64,000 nt of DNA from assembly GCF_000143415.4 (NCBI RefSeq), contig NW_003314261.1, forward strand, positions 4,752,691-4,816,690. The letters run 5' to 3'. The DNA is from Selaginella moellendorffii (lineage: Eukaryota; Streptophyta; Lycopodiopsida; Selaginellales; Selaginellaceae). The notes under the pieces are model-generated. The model was not told where the DNA came from. It was given only the letters and a program-made list of their open reading frames with translations, and did no database searches. Positions 1 through 10,587 of the stretch are shown here, in pieces. Positions within the stretch are counted from its first letter, which is position 1, and every line of letters begins with the position of its first letter. The translations under genes were made by a program, and so were the position numbers.

Positions 1-1125
1 ATGACATTGACTTGCTTCGACCTTCGGCGTTTCTGAATGATACCATCATAGACTTTTACATCAAGTAAGTTGCTTCTCTTCTCAACTTTCTTCTTACTGA
101 GACTTGATGGACAGGCATTTGCAAATGACGATGTCCGACGATGAGAAGGCGAAGACTTACTTTTTCAACAGCTTTTTCTTTCCGAAGCTCGTAGATTTGA
201 GTGCGCTCCCTGCTGACGAGGCTCGGGCTGCGTTTGCACGCCTTGAAAAGTGGACAAAGAAGGAAGACATCTTCCAGAAGGATTACATCTTTATTCCCGT
301 GAGTAGAAGGTAATCGTACGCTGAAAATTTTTATCCTTTCTCTAAGACATTGGACTAATTTGCACAGCTTGCACTGGAGCTTGCTCGTTATTTGCTACCT
401 AAGTGACATGCTTCCAACAGGTAACACTTTTTCACGCCTGTTTCTCGGCTCGCCATATCTTATTCTTTGACTGTGCAGATAGCGACTTACACACCGTCTC
501 TACGAGGATTCTTCATTTTGACTCCCTCACGGGTTTTCATTCAGACATCGAACCCTTTGTCAGGAAGTTGGTATTTCTCATCGGATATATGGGTTCACGG
601 GCCTAACATCGTTTCAGCTACCTCTGGCAGGAATGGAACAGGAGAAAAACAAGTGAGAAAGAGGATCGTAAGTATCATTTTGATCAAATCAAGTTCGTTA
701 GAGTGGAGGTAACCGTGTTTTGAGTATCATAGGCTTCACTGTAATAGCATTGCGATTTCAGGTACCCCAGCAAGACAACCTGCACGACTGCGGTCTGTTT
801 CTTTTGCACTACGTCGAGTTGTTCCTCGAGAGATGCTTCACGTCTAAGAGCAGTTTGTCGCTGGTAAGCGTCCTTGATTCTTATCCTTTCGGTTATCGAC
901 ACGCAATGCACTGCACAGATCACAGTGAACTGGTTTGATCCTGCCGAGGCGTCGGCAAAACGGTTCCAACTACTGCGGCTGATTCACGGAATGCTTACGG
1001 CCAAGCTGGATTCGCAAGGGGAGAGCAATCCTTCTCCGATCCACTTGTGGAAGCACGGGAACGATCTAAACTCCTCACCAGACGATGCCGAGGAGCTCGT
1101 CATGTTTCACGGCTCATCTCCTTGA
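1..1125 (+). CDS. ULP2-like SUMO-specific cysteine protease, 5'-truncated by the window
   Basis: This is the 3' portion of a C48-family (Ulp1/SENP) peptidase, which removes SUMO from proteins in the nucleus. The window opens inside the catalytic domain at the LNDTIIDFYIK motif. Following exons give FFNSFFFPKL, the catalytic His in HWSLLVIC (about 365-400), the catalytic Asp in HFDSLTGF (about 513-540), and the oxyanion Gln plus catalytic Cys in QQDNLHDCGLFLLHYVE (about 770-825). The last exon ends at a stop near 1125 (tail DDAEELVMFHGSSP). Exons are roughly 1-66, 107-304, 368-420, 479-563, 619-667, 762-863 and 920-1125; introns are short and most borders look GT-AG. The borders near 563 and 667 do not resolve cleanly by eye, so exact splicing is uncertain. 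The complete triad suggests an active enzyme. ULP2 rather than ULP1 type is inferred from the LNDTIIDFYIK-FFNSFF spacing. Confidence 0.85.
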
Positions 1126-1339
1126 GAGCGTAGCGTAAGTTTCTCTTTCTTGTCTTGACAACAACCAAGCTAATATCTCGAAGTTTTTGGTTGCAGGAGA
1201 GACTGTGTACAGACCTCTTTGTACAGAAATTTTTTTGACGACAACAATAAGAGCTTTTTCCTTTTTCTTTACAAATGCCAAAGAGGATTATTTTCCAGAC
1301 AAGAAGAGAGTGGAGGAAGAAAAAAAAAAAAAGAAGGTA

Positions 1340-3712
1340 TCATTGTTTATACACCGAAGCCGTGTTCTTATTCGACAGTTGTTGATGGTGGTGGTGATGA
1401 TGGTGGTGATGGTGTTGTTGTAGCAGGGACTGCTGTGACGACGGAGACGATGCCGACAGGATCTGTTGCCTCTCCTTAAGGCTCCCAATGGTAGCAGCGG
1501 CACCACTGTCGGCCGAGTTGCTACAGGGGGACACATCCTGCTCGTGCTGCTCCGGCCTGTCCCAGATCGTGATGTGCCCCTCGTGGCAAGCCGTGAGCAC
1601 CGACTCCTGCGTGAACACCAGCCCCGACAGTGGCTCCGGATGGAGCCTGTGCGCCATGATGGGAGCGAGCTTTGGTACCTCCTTTCTCAGCGGGGCCGGC
1701 TGGAGACTGGTTGGATCGTGGTACTGCGCGGCCGACGTCTGTGAGCCGGCCAGGCCCCCCGGTGATGAGCCGGGGGCTGCTAGCTTCCGGAATGGCATCA
1801 CCACCTCGTCCATTGCCAGGTCCCACAGCAGTAATTGTGTGTCCTTGCGAAGTTGACAACGAGGTCTTAGTTCTGTATCCATTTTGCTAGAATCGAAGCT
1901 TGTTTTATCACTTACCTGGCCAACGGAACCGAAGCGATACGTTGTCGTGCCACCGTCGTCCGCCGGCGGCGTCCAGTATGGATCAAACGCGACTTGACTC
2001 ACCTGTGTGTAGTAAAAGAGTGTGTCAAATGAAAATAAAAAATAAAATGTCGAAACGCACCCAAGAATTGTGACCCTCTCCCCAGGCAACAACCGCCCGG
2101 TCTTCCATGCTCCAGACTTGGACTAAATCATCCTCTCCACCAGCCAACACGTACTTCCCATCCGAGCTAAGAGAGAGGAAAGAAGAGAGAAGATATAAGA
2201 AAAGTATTCCAAATACACAAGCGCTGTTTACCTCCAGGCACAGCATAGCAGCGCACCAAAGTAGCTCTTCCCACCGCAGGCTACTTGCTCCTTGGCGTAA
2301 TCAAATATTCTCAAGTAGCCTGCATAGACGCGCACCCATTAGCTATAAACGAGACACAAATTCTTTACCGCCATACCATCCCTTCCGACAGTAGCTAAAA
2401 ACGTTCCATCACAAGAGAAAGCAAGGCTGTTGATAGCTCCCTGACATACATGCCATCTCGCAATGGGGTTGCTCTGCAAAACTTGGCGGGTCAGAACAAA
2501 GAATCCGTGAAACTTTAGCTCTTTACCTTACTTGATCTCGCATGAGAGACAGAAAACTGCGCTGGATCTTTGACAGGGGAGAACGACACATCGCCACTAC
2601 CATCTTTCGTCTGCAAACTCGCGTCAGGAAACAAGAGAAGAATAGCAACTAGCTGACCTTGTCGTAGACATATAGATTGCCATCAGCATGGGCCACTACA
2701 AACAATCCTTCACTATGCGGAATCCAAGCAACCGCCGTGCATCGGCTGCAAACACCAAGCAAAAGCACAAACTTTTAGGCCGCTACGTTAGAAAGCTTTC
2801 ATGTATCCCACCTATTATTTAAAACGCCATCTTTATTATAATGCATAGCACCTACCAACTTCTTCCCTGGATCCTGCAATTGTTGCCTTAGCGACGTGGA
2901 ATACACTGGAAAGCAATGTTTTTATGTATGAATAGAGAAAAGAAAAAGTGAGTACCATCTCCGGAGCTAAGGCCAATTAGCAGATCGTGCCCATCCTTGG
3001 CTTCAGAGTCAAAAGCATGGCAAAGAGGATTGGAACTGTTGAAATGGATACTCTTGATTGGGTCCTGAGCAAAAAAACGAAGAAGAAAGGTTTGTAGCAC
3101 AAGTTAGAAACAAAATGGAAACCGAGAGAACAACTTGCCTTGTCCTGCGTATCATACGCGCTGATAAATATCGCATCACCAACGTTGAATATAACGTATG
3201 TGCCTTCTCCATCAAAATTGGAAACAATCGGTCCATTGCTCACGGACACACTCGCGGCTCCTGTAGCTGCAGTTTTCCCGCCTCCACTAAACTTGCTCGC
3301 AAACCCGTTACCACCTACAAAACCGAGAGCTCTACTGCCATTCCCTGCACCTAGGAGCCTAACCGCAGCTGGAAACCTCATCCCACCACCACCACTTCCC
3401 GAGCTGTTACTCGTCGATGAATTCGACTGTGCCGGCTTATCCTTGAGATGAGCCAAAGTAAGCTGGAAAGGAAACGAAAGAAAAGAGAACCACCATCAAT
3501 AGCCAGCACAAAGGAAAACCAAGAGAAGACGAAGAAACTCATACCTGAGTGACAGTTTTCCCATGACTGTAGTGGAGGAGGCCGGAAGGATGGCTCTTTT
3601 CTCTCGACAATTTGTAGCGTCCCTCGGGTGTCTTGAAGTGCGTACGTCCTCCTCCTCCTCCTCCTCCTCCCCCTCCTCCAGCGCTGGAAGGCGTGTTGGA
3701 AGAAGCAGCCAT
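1340..3712 (-). CDS. WDR20/DMWD-like WD40-repeat protein
   Basis: A multi-exon gene on the minus strand. The chosen ATG at 3712 begins MAASSNTPSSAGG, followed by an 11-Gly run and the conserved block HFKTPEGRYKLSREKSHP. Later exons carry WD40 strands, for example AINSLAFSCDGTFLATVGRD, LLCCAWSSDGKYVLAGGEDD and VQVWSMEDRAVVAWGEGH, then SQVAFDPYW and DTQLLLWDLAMDEV. This order matches the plant and animal WDR20 family; animal WDR20 activates the deubiquitinases USP12 and USP46. The C-terminus has a second segment typical of the family (HPEPLSGLVFTQESVLTACH) and ends in a Gln/His-rich tail with ten consecutive His. Introns are short, and one of them (1844-1915, 72 nt) is in frame and stop-free. 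The gene converges on the ULP2-like gene with about 210 nt between stops. The role in plants is inferred from animal relatives. Confidence 0.88.
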
Positions 3713-4258
3713 TCCTCTCATTCATTCATTCATGCACCAAAACTTTCCTGTGGCACAGGAAGTATCCGGCATACCATCGCTTGCACAGACGACGCCTCCA
3801 CATCCTGATCACTGACCACTTCCATGCCGGCCCTCCAATTTCCAGGGAGAAATCCAGCATGCTGTCCTCACCATTCTACCTTCCTGCGCACCAATTCCTT
3901 TGCAAAAACCCTAAGGCGGCTTCCTCCTCCTCTTTCTTTCTGCCCTACAACTCCTACTCTGCCAAAACCCTACCGCTCGCGAAATCCGGCCTCCCTGAGT
4001 CGATCGATTGCCCGCGCGCTCCCAGCTGCGCGAGATTGCGCGCTTCCAGCTAGATCGCCAGCACCAAAAACCCTCGAAATGCGCTTTTCGCGACAGACCA
4101 GATAAATACTAACTATAACCAAAATAGTCGTAACAACGATATTCCCCTTTCCTTCCAAACGAATCATTCCCCACGAATATTCGAGCTTTCAAAAAAGAGA
4201 AAAAACCACACAAAATAACGAAGGAAAAAAAAAAAACGCGTGTAAGAATTTCGGTTAA
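3713..4258. other. Intergenic spacer between two minus-strand genes
   Basis: About 550 nt between the start of the WDR20-like gene and the stop of the upstream coiled-coil gene. It should hold the WDR20-like promoter and 5' UTR. Several AAAACCCT-type elements are present (for example near 3906, 3964 and 4068), common near transcription starts of plant housekeeping genes. No convincing ORF or RNA gene was seen. Confidence 0.5.
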
Positions 4259-7200
4259 CTACACCGTCTCTAGAATCCGACCTTCCTGGGTTTGAGGACG
4301 AGCACCAATTTCTCCATCTCTGGAAAAGAAAAGGATGAAAAGCGAGAGAATCGATCGAAAGAACTTTTTCTTGACGAACCTGTTCTTGAAGTACGCAGTG
4401 GTAGCAGCGTTGTAGTTCACGTAGCCGTCAAGAACACCGTTTCCATAGCCGTTTGAGCTGTGCCCACCATTCTCCTTGAACGATCCAGAGCGTTTCTCGT
4501 CCACTGTCGAGTTTACACTCCTGGCACTCGCGTAGTTCCCGTTGGCCTTGGACGCGAGAGCTGGGTTGGTCTCTCGCCGTTTCTCTTGGGGAGAACTCGT
4601 CGACGACGACGACGAAGTCGAGTCCGCGTTGAGAGCTTTAGAGCTTCTGGAACGCTGCGACTGAGCTTGTGCTACCGGTGTCAAGGCCACTGTTGGAGCT
4701 TGGACTGTTCTCGACGAAGGCACGGCTGCTGCGGCTTTGGCGACCGCGGTGGTGGCCGAGACGATGGCGTGAGCGCCTTCTCGAAGGAAAACGTAGTCCC
4801 CTTCCACGACAAACAGCTGCGGCAGCTTTCACGTCAATCCACTGTGGCCACCAAGGAAAACCAAAACTTTGCATGGTTACCTGAGAATGAGCCTCCACAA
4901 ACTCGCCGAGGCGTCCGTAGTGTTTGCGATAGTCATGCCAGTGCAGCGGAGCGAGCACTTTTGCCAGACGATTTGGTAACTGGAACACGATAGAACATAT
5001 GATCAGACAAAACGATAACGGATACGAGACAAAGCTTACAGTCGTGCTGATTCGGATTTTAGCGCTCGGTTCGGCCGGTATGACTCTGACCAAGCAAGCC
5101 AGCAGAGAGTCTCTGTCCATCAGATGTAAATCGGAAATGCTGCCGTTTGCCTCCGATGTACTCCCGGATGAAACAGAAACAGAAGCTTCTTCGCGGACAG
5201 GACCATCTTCATGGCTTTGTTCCAAGTCGCGTGTCTGGAAAAGTTCGCCATTACGGAAATGAAATTAAAGAAATGAAGGCCCGAGAAAAGTCTTTTGCTA
5301 CCTTTACCGCCACTTGGTGTCCGTTTTCGAGGGGCTGTGCTGCCGATTGTTCTGTCTTGCTGTTCACGTGTGGTGAACTTTTGCTTCGTTCAATGACAGA
5401 ATTGAAGCTTGCACAGTGAATGCCCTGTTGCTTTGGTGGTGCCATCTCGACGGTCACTTCTTCCCGATCCATGTAAGGATGCCTCTGAGAGGATAACCCG
5501 GAGAACATTTTCTCCATTTGACTCCTTTCTTGCTCCATGCTTGGCTGCTCCACCTCATTCACCTTCAGCTGTGGATTGGACTCTTCTGAAGAGCTTTGTG
5601 CATGCTTCTGTTCGATCGGACGTTGTTGCCGCTGGACAATCTGGGAGGGATGGTATATTGCTCCTGGCTGGAAGAAAACGAGTTTAAAACCACGTAACAA
5701 AAATCCAAGTTTGTAAAAACCTGCTGATGCTTCATCGGTGGTCGTTGCGAGATCAGCACAGGCACAGGCTGAGGAAACGGCATGGTCGACACTGGCTGAA
5801 CCGCACCATATTGAGGAATACTAGGAGACGGAGGTACAACAGATGTCATTCCTAAAACTGGAGCTGTAAGGACAGGCAGACCTGTTGCGTGCTCAACCTG
5901 ATAGGAAAGGAACTTTGTATGAGCACAGCTTTAGCTAACAAACACAAACCGGCGGTAGTCCATCAGGTGGGATCATCATAGGAAATGCACCCTCCATGTG
6001 TATTACGGGCAACTTATGGTGAAAAGCCATCCCTTGCTCAATAGCCTTTGAGCCTCGCATTCCACTGCCATCGATTGTCATCTCTTTGTTCCTTACAAAA
6101 TGATTCGTTTCTAAGTCCTGCTGCAGCTTTTGGATCACTTGTTGATAGTAGCGCTCAACGTCTGATACCTGTCAAGTTTAGTGACGTGAGTTCAGCACGA
6201 ACTGCAAAAGAAAAAAGTTTCAGACCTGACGTTGGCAGCTAACCCACAACTGCGTCATTTGCTCTGTCCGCTCCCGAAGCTCAGCATGGATTGCGTTCAT
6301 GTGATATGCTTCCAGCTCCTGCGAACGAGCCATCCAAAGCTGCGCGTCCCTGAGCTGTTTATCATTCGGAAACAAGATATCCTGAAAATCTCAAACTTCA
6401 TTCAATCCTGGAAGAGTGCGTTTAAGGATCGGTGCTAACCTGTTCCTCTAGCTCCTGAAGACGGCGTTCTTTGTCGCGAATCTGCTCTTTCAAACTTTCC
6501 ACTTCAGCATGGTGGTCGGCCCTTTCAGCATCCAGTTGGGCAGTATTAGACTTGTTCTCAGCCAACGCATTGTCACGTTCACGCCTGGAGTAAACGAAAA
6601 AGCCAAAGAAAAAAGAAAAAGAAGAAAGAAAAAAATCATGGGCTACATTTTTCACACAACGTTCGCTGCAATCACCTTGTTTACCTCAATGTAGCCAATT
6701 CATTTGTTTGGTCCCTGATAAGTGCGTCCTTCGCCCAGACCTATATGGATTCCAGTATTGTATAGCTAGGCATGAAAGAGAATTATCTAGAGAGCTTACC
6801 TGGTTCCTTACATCGTTGGCTTCCATTTGAAGCTGCCGCTCTCTTTCCTCTGAGTGTTGTTGCATCTCTTGCATTTGCTCCTCTCTTTGATGTAGTTGTT
6901 CCTAAAGACATACTCTTTAGGAAAGCAGAGACGAAAAAAGAAAACCACGCACCTGGAGGCCACTGACGATCTCATTGTGCTGCTTGGCTTGCTCGTCGAA
7001 ACTGGCTTGCAGTCTCAAAATCTCGTTCCGCGCAAAGAACCTGACTTGGAGATCCAGCTCCACTTGCTGGAGATGCTCCCGCTGCCTGGAGATCTCGCTC
7101 AACCGGTGCTGGAGATCGTCAATGTGGGCATCCGCGGCCTCCAGAGCTTGATCGCCATGCTAAGCACAAGATGGAAAAACTAAGAACGGGAGAAATCTTC

Positions 7201-7539
7201 CACAAGAAGGTCGCCGCTTACCTCCTCGTTCTTAGCTGCGAGCTTGTCGGAATTCACATTCTCCGCGTCAGGGGGGTAGACCCTCCCATTTCTTGGGCGG
7301 GAAGAGGAGGGGCCGGGGTAGCGCTGCTGCTGCCGGACCTGTGGATGGCTCATCCTCGCAGCGGCGGGAGCAGCGACAGCGGCAGCCTCGAAAAGCTTCT
7401 TTTGGTGCTGCTGCTGCGCTCCTCCTCCGCCCTCGGACACGACGCGCCACTCCTTCCGCCGCGCCGCCGCCGCCGCCGCTACCGCCGCCGATGGCTGCTG
7501 CTGCTGCTGCTGCTGCTGGATCGCTACAATGCCGTCCAT
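4259..7539 (-). CDS. Plant coiled-coil protein with conserved C-terminal PLHWHDY domain
   Basis: A long multi-exon gene read from ATG 7539 (MDGIVAI then a Gln run) to the stop at 4259. The N-terminus is Ala/Gln-rich and low complexity. The middle is strongly heptad-like (for example QALEAADAHIDDLQHRLSEI, ERERQLQMEANDVRNQ, EVESLKEQIRDKERRLQELE), predicting a long coiled coil. A Pro/Met/Gln-rich stretch follows. The C-terminus holds the most conserved block: LPNRLAKVLAPLHWHDYRKH, then LGEFVEAHSQ, LFVVEGDYVFLREGAHAIVS and a Ser-rich tail ending GRILETV. I recall this domain from uncharacterised land-plant proteins (possibly listed as DUF7725), but no biochemical role is known to me. The PLHWHDY-VEGDYVFLREGA segment reads like a small winged-helix or OST-HTH-like fold, which is speculation. 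The last intron (FKNR to DGEIGARP) has clean GT-AG borders. Confidence 0.8.
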
Positions 7540-7704
7540 CGAGGCGCTCCACAGGGCAGCCGGGAAATCATCGTCACAGCGCCTTCGCCATAGCCTAACC
7601 TTCCAAACCCTAATCCCGCATTTTCCTTTAATGGTAACTCTCCTTCGATTCTCAGGAGATTCAATTTCTCTAAGATCAAAGAGTAAAACAATTAAAAGAA
7701 GTAG

Positions 7705-9801
7705 TTACAGCTGCATTTTCATCTCACAGATAAACCTCTCATATTCCGACTCGACCTGGTTATTCTTGCTATTGCCACCACTCGCATTGCCATTACTCGA
7801 CACCATGGCGCTGGAAGCCCAGGGAGGGAACACTGGCGGCGGCGGCGGCGCCACTGGGGGATAGTAGCCACCACCAAACTGGCCCGAGTAATCGCCGGAC
7901 GCTTGGATCCCTTGCATTTCGAAAGAATCCATCCCGGGAGGCGGCGGAGGTGGCAAAGCGCTGGCGGCCGCCCCGGCGGCGAACGCAAATCCTGGCGGAG
8001 CGTGCTGGTGGTGGTGGTGGTGAAACGCGTTGAAGACTGGCGGAGGAGCCGCGGTCCCAGGCGGGGCTAGCGGGGGGAACGCCGGCTGAGGAGCGGCGGC
8101 GTATGGAGTGAAAATGGGAGGAGGTGGCGGCGGGGCTCCCCATCCCGGACTAACTTGCTGGTGTTGGTGTTGGTGGTGTTGGAGCGGCGGATAGATTGGA
8201 AACCCGGCTGCGTCAGTTCCATACCCCGCCGCCATGGGCGCCGCCGCCACCGGGGGCCTCCCCGCGACTCTCACCGCCAGAGTTTTGTCCTCCACCTTCC
8301 AGCCGTTCATGTGGTGCACGGCCTGGACGGCACACGCAGCGTCGCAGAACTTGACGAAGCCATAGCCTTTGCTCGCGCCGGTGTTCCTGTCCCGGATCAC
8401 TTTCACCTCCTCGATCTGGCCGAACGGGCAGAAGAGGCTCCGCAGGGACTCATCGTCGTAGTTTGGCGGCAAGTAGCCCACGTACAAGTTGGTGTCGTCG
8501 GATTCCTTGGCGGCCCTGCTGGTGGTGGCGGCGCCGCTACCACCGCTTCCACCACCTTCACTCGCTCCGTTTGACCCTCCACCGAGCAGCAGCGTCGAGC
8601 CCCCGGAGTGCCGGCCCACCGAGGACGATGACGACTCTCCCCCCATTCCATCCGCGTTCACTTCCACCAAGAACTTCTGGTACTCCCCGTCCATCTTGTT
8701 CGAAGCGCCGCCTTGCTGCCGGCAGTCGCTCGTCGGGTGGCCGCCATCGCCACACTTCGCGCACACCACCCCGGCCTTGAAAGTGGTATTCTTCTCCGGG
8801 CAGCAGTACTGCCGGTGCCCGAGCTGTCCGCAGTTCCGGCAGCTCTCGTCGTCCCGGATGGTCCCGTTGAGCGCCGCAAGCTCCCTCAGCTGCGCGCGCT
8901 TGTGCTCGTTCATGCCTTCCTCCACCGGCTGGAGCAGCTTCTCCACCATCCCCGCCGCGGCCTCCAGAGCTTCCTGGCTGTCCGCCTCCACGAGTACGTG
9001 CAAGTCTTCGTTCTCGCTGGGATCTGGCTTCACGTCGCGCTTCTGCTGCGTCCGCCCTTCCTTGACCGAGCCCTTGCCTCGGATGACGATCTTGGCGCCG
9101 GTCTCCTTCTCCATTCTCTTCTGTGTGTTTCCCCGGGGACCGATGATGAGCCCGATGAAGTTGTAGCCCGGGTAGTCCTTCGCCGGGATGAAGAGCTTCT
9201 TCTGGAGCTTTGGAGGCTTGTAGTCCGGCGGCGGCTTGAACTGGGGGTTCCTCTTGATCATCTGTGCAATCAGTTCGTGCCTTTCCTTGGTCAGCTTCTC
9301 CCGGGCACGAAACTCCCGCGTGTTGATCCTGATGCCCATGTTGTCGTAGATGGGCTCCGGGCTGGGCGACCTCGGCCCCTCGGACCTCTCCTCGAACAGC
9401 TGCCCGATCTGGAGGCGCTTGCTCAGCTCCAGCAGCTTGATGTTGAGAAGCTGCATTTCGGGATCCAGCTCGATGCCCGTCATGAAATTGGGCAAATTCA
9501 CGTTGGGAAAGAGCGTCTTGGACGAGCTCTCCTCGGCAGCCCAGCGGGATTTCCTCTTCTTGGGGGCCGGCGTCCCTCCTCTGCCCTCCTGCTGCTCGCC
9601 CGGACCCGCGGCCTCGTTAGGCTCCCATCGGCTTCTCCTCCTCTTCCCGGACAGGGTCTCAGCTGGGCTCTTGTCCTGGTCCTCGCCAATCTTGTGGAGA
9701 AAATGCGGCGATTCATCGATGCCGTCGTCGCACTTACCTGGGCTGCTGCCGGCACTCCACCCCCCGTGCCAGGACGATCCCCCCGGCTCCGTGCACGCCA
9801 T
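7705..9801 (-). CDS. SF1: Splicing factor SF1 / branchpoint-binding protein
   Basis: A single uninterrupted ORF of 698 aa from ATG 9801. SF1 binds the intron branchpoint and hands it over to U2 snRNP with U2AF65. Domains in order: a U2AF-ligand motif KRRRSRWEP (about residue 52) with a second KKRKSRWA; the SF1 helix-hairpin region; a KH-QUA2 domain with the conserved core [18 protein letters not shown]; two CCHC zinc knuckles ([14 protein letters not shown] and [14 protein letters not shown]); a Gly/Ser linker; an RRM ([20 protein letters not shown] and GYGFVKF); and a Pro/His-rich tail. The added RRM is typical of plant SF1 and absent from animal SF1. Absence of introns in a gene for an intron-recognition factor is notable. 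It diverges from the GDU-like gene with 261 nt between start codons. Confidence 0.96.
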   Translation of the reverse strand: MACTEPGGSSWHGGWSAGSSPGKCDDGIDESPHFLHKIGEDQDKSPAETLSGKRRRSRWEPNEAAGPGEQQEGRGGTPAPKKRKSRWAAEESSSKTLFPNVNLPNFMTGIELDPEMQLLNIKLLELSKRLQIGQLFEERSEGPRSPSPEPIYDNMGIRINTREFRAREKLTKERHELIAQMIKRNPQFKPPPDYKPPKLQKKLFIPAKDYPGYNFIGLIIGPRGNTQKRMEKETGAKIVIRGKGSVKEGRTQQKRDVKPDPSENEDLHVLVEADSQEALEAAAGMVEKLLQPVEEGMNEHKRAQLRELAALNGTIRDDESCRNCGQLGHRQYCCPEKNTTFKAGVVCAKCGDGGHPTSDCRQQGGASNKMDGEYQKFLVEVNADGMGGESSSSSVGRHSGGSTLLLGGGSNGASEGGGSGGSGAATTSRAAKESDDTNLYVGYLPPNYDDESLRSLFCPFGQIEEVKVIRDRNTGASKGYGFVKFCDAACAVQAVHHMNGWKVEDKTLAVRVAGRPPVAAAPMAAGYGTDAAGFPIYPPLQHHQHQHQQVSPGWGAPPPPPPIFTPYAAAPQPAFPPLAPPGTAAPPPVFNAFHHHHHQHAPPGFAFAAGAAASALPPPPPPGMDSFEMQGIQASGDYSGQFGGGYYPPVAPPPPPVFPPWASSAMVSSNGNASGGNSKNNQVESEYERFICEMKMQL

Positions 9802-10062
9802 CGCGGCCGAAGAACCCTAAAATACAAGCTCCTCTCACTAGCGAATGAATCGCCAGTGCCCCTAGCCCTCTCTCTTACGTGGCGCTCCCCTAAGCGACGA
9901 ATATTCCCTAGCTGTGTGTGCTGTGAATGTCGCCAGGGAGAAACTCGATCGATGCGATGCGCGAGTTCTTGCGATATTCTTGAGAGCTTGAGGAAGAAGC
10001 CTATCGATCGATAGATCTGGACGCCGCGCGCCGCTGCCAAGAATCAATCGCTAGCAGCGGCA

Positions 10063-10533
10063 ATGCCCCCGCCCGATCGGAATTGCTTCTCGTCCTGGTG
10101 GATCACGGCGACCCGGTGTGGCGCCGCGGAGCATCCGCTCTTGGCGTACCTGGTGACCAGCGTCGCCACGCTCTTCATCGTCGTCCTGGCCTACATGACG
10201 ATCCGCTGCTGCTGCCTCTACCACCAAAATCGACGGCGGCAGCTCCAACAGATGATGCTCACGATGCGCGGCGGCGGCGGTGGCCATGGCGAGGATCTAC
10301 GCCAGATGGAGGAGCAGCAGCGGCGCGTGATGATCCAGCCGCTCAATAATCTGGCCCTTGGCGCCGCGATCTTCGAGTCGCAGCACGGGATTCTCGCTCC
10401 GGCGCCACCGCAGATCGAGCAGCCGCAGCATCATCCTCCACCGCGGGTGTGCGTGATCATGGCCGGCGAGGAAAGCCCTAGCTTCATCGCGCAGCCATCG
10501 CCATTGCCTGGGGAAGCATCGTCCAAGAAATGA
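10063..10533 (+). CDS. GLUTAMINE DUMPER (GDU)-like single-span membrane protein
   Basis: 156 aa, no intron, ATG at 10063. One hydrophobic segment (LLAYLVTSVATLFIVVLAYM, about residues 25-46) is followed by a Cys/Arg-rich juxtamembrane stretch, a Gln-rich region, and the motif VCVIMAGEESPSFIAQPSPL. This is the VIMAG domain that defines the plant-only GDU family. In Arabidopsis, GDU1 is about 158 aa with the same order (one membrane span, then VIMAG), and overexpression stimulates amino-acid export at the plasma membrane. Length, topology and motif all fit. The stop lies only 54 nt before the MED33 start codon on the same strand. Identification rests on one short motif plus topology, so paralogue assignment is not possible. 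Confidence 0.8.
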   Translation: MPPPDRNCFSSWWITATRCGAAEHPLLAYLVTSVATLFIVVLAYMTIRCCCLYHQNRRRQLQQMMLTMRGGGGGHGEDLRQMEEQQRRVMIQPLNNLALGAAIFESQHGILAPAPPQIEQPQHHPPPRVCVIMAGEESPSFIAQPSPLPGEASSKK

Positions 10534-10587
10534 GAGGAGCTGTGGCTGGGGAATATGCGTTTAGGTTTCTAGCGCCTGGGCGGAGCG

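Noticed and set aside
7171-7598. Plus-strand frames opposite the N-terminus of the coiled-coil protein
   Set aside because: They consist of Leu, Arg or Ala runs produced by CAG/GCC repeats on the coding strand.
8713-10014. Long open frame of 433 codons on the plus strand
   Set aside because: It is antisense to SF1, whose KH, zinc-knuckle and RRM motifs are unmistakable. The open frame is a by-product of GC-rich codon use and shows no domain.
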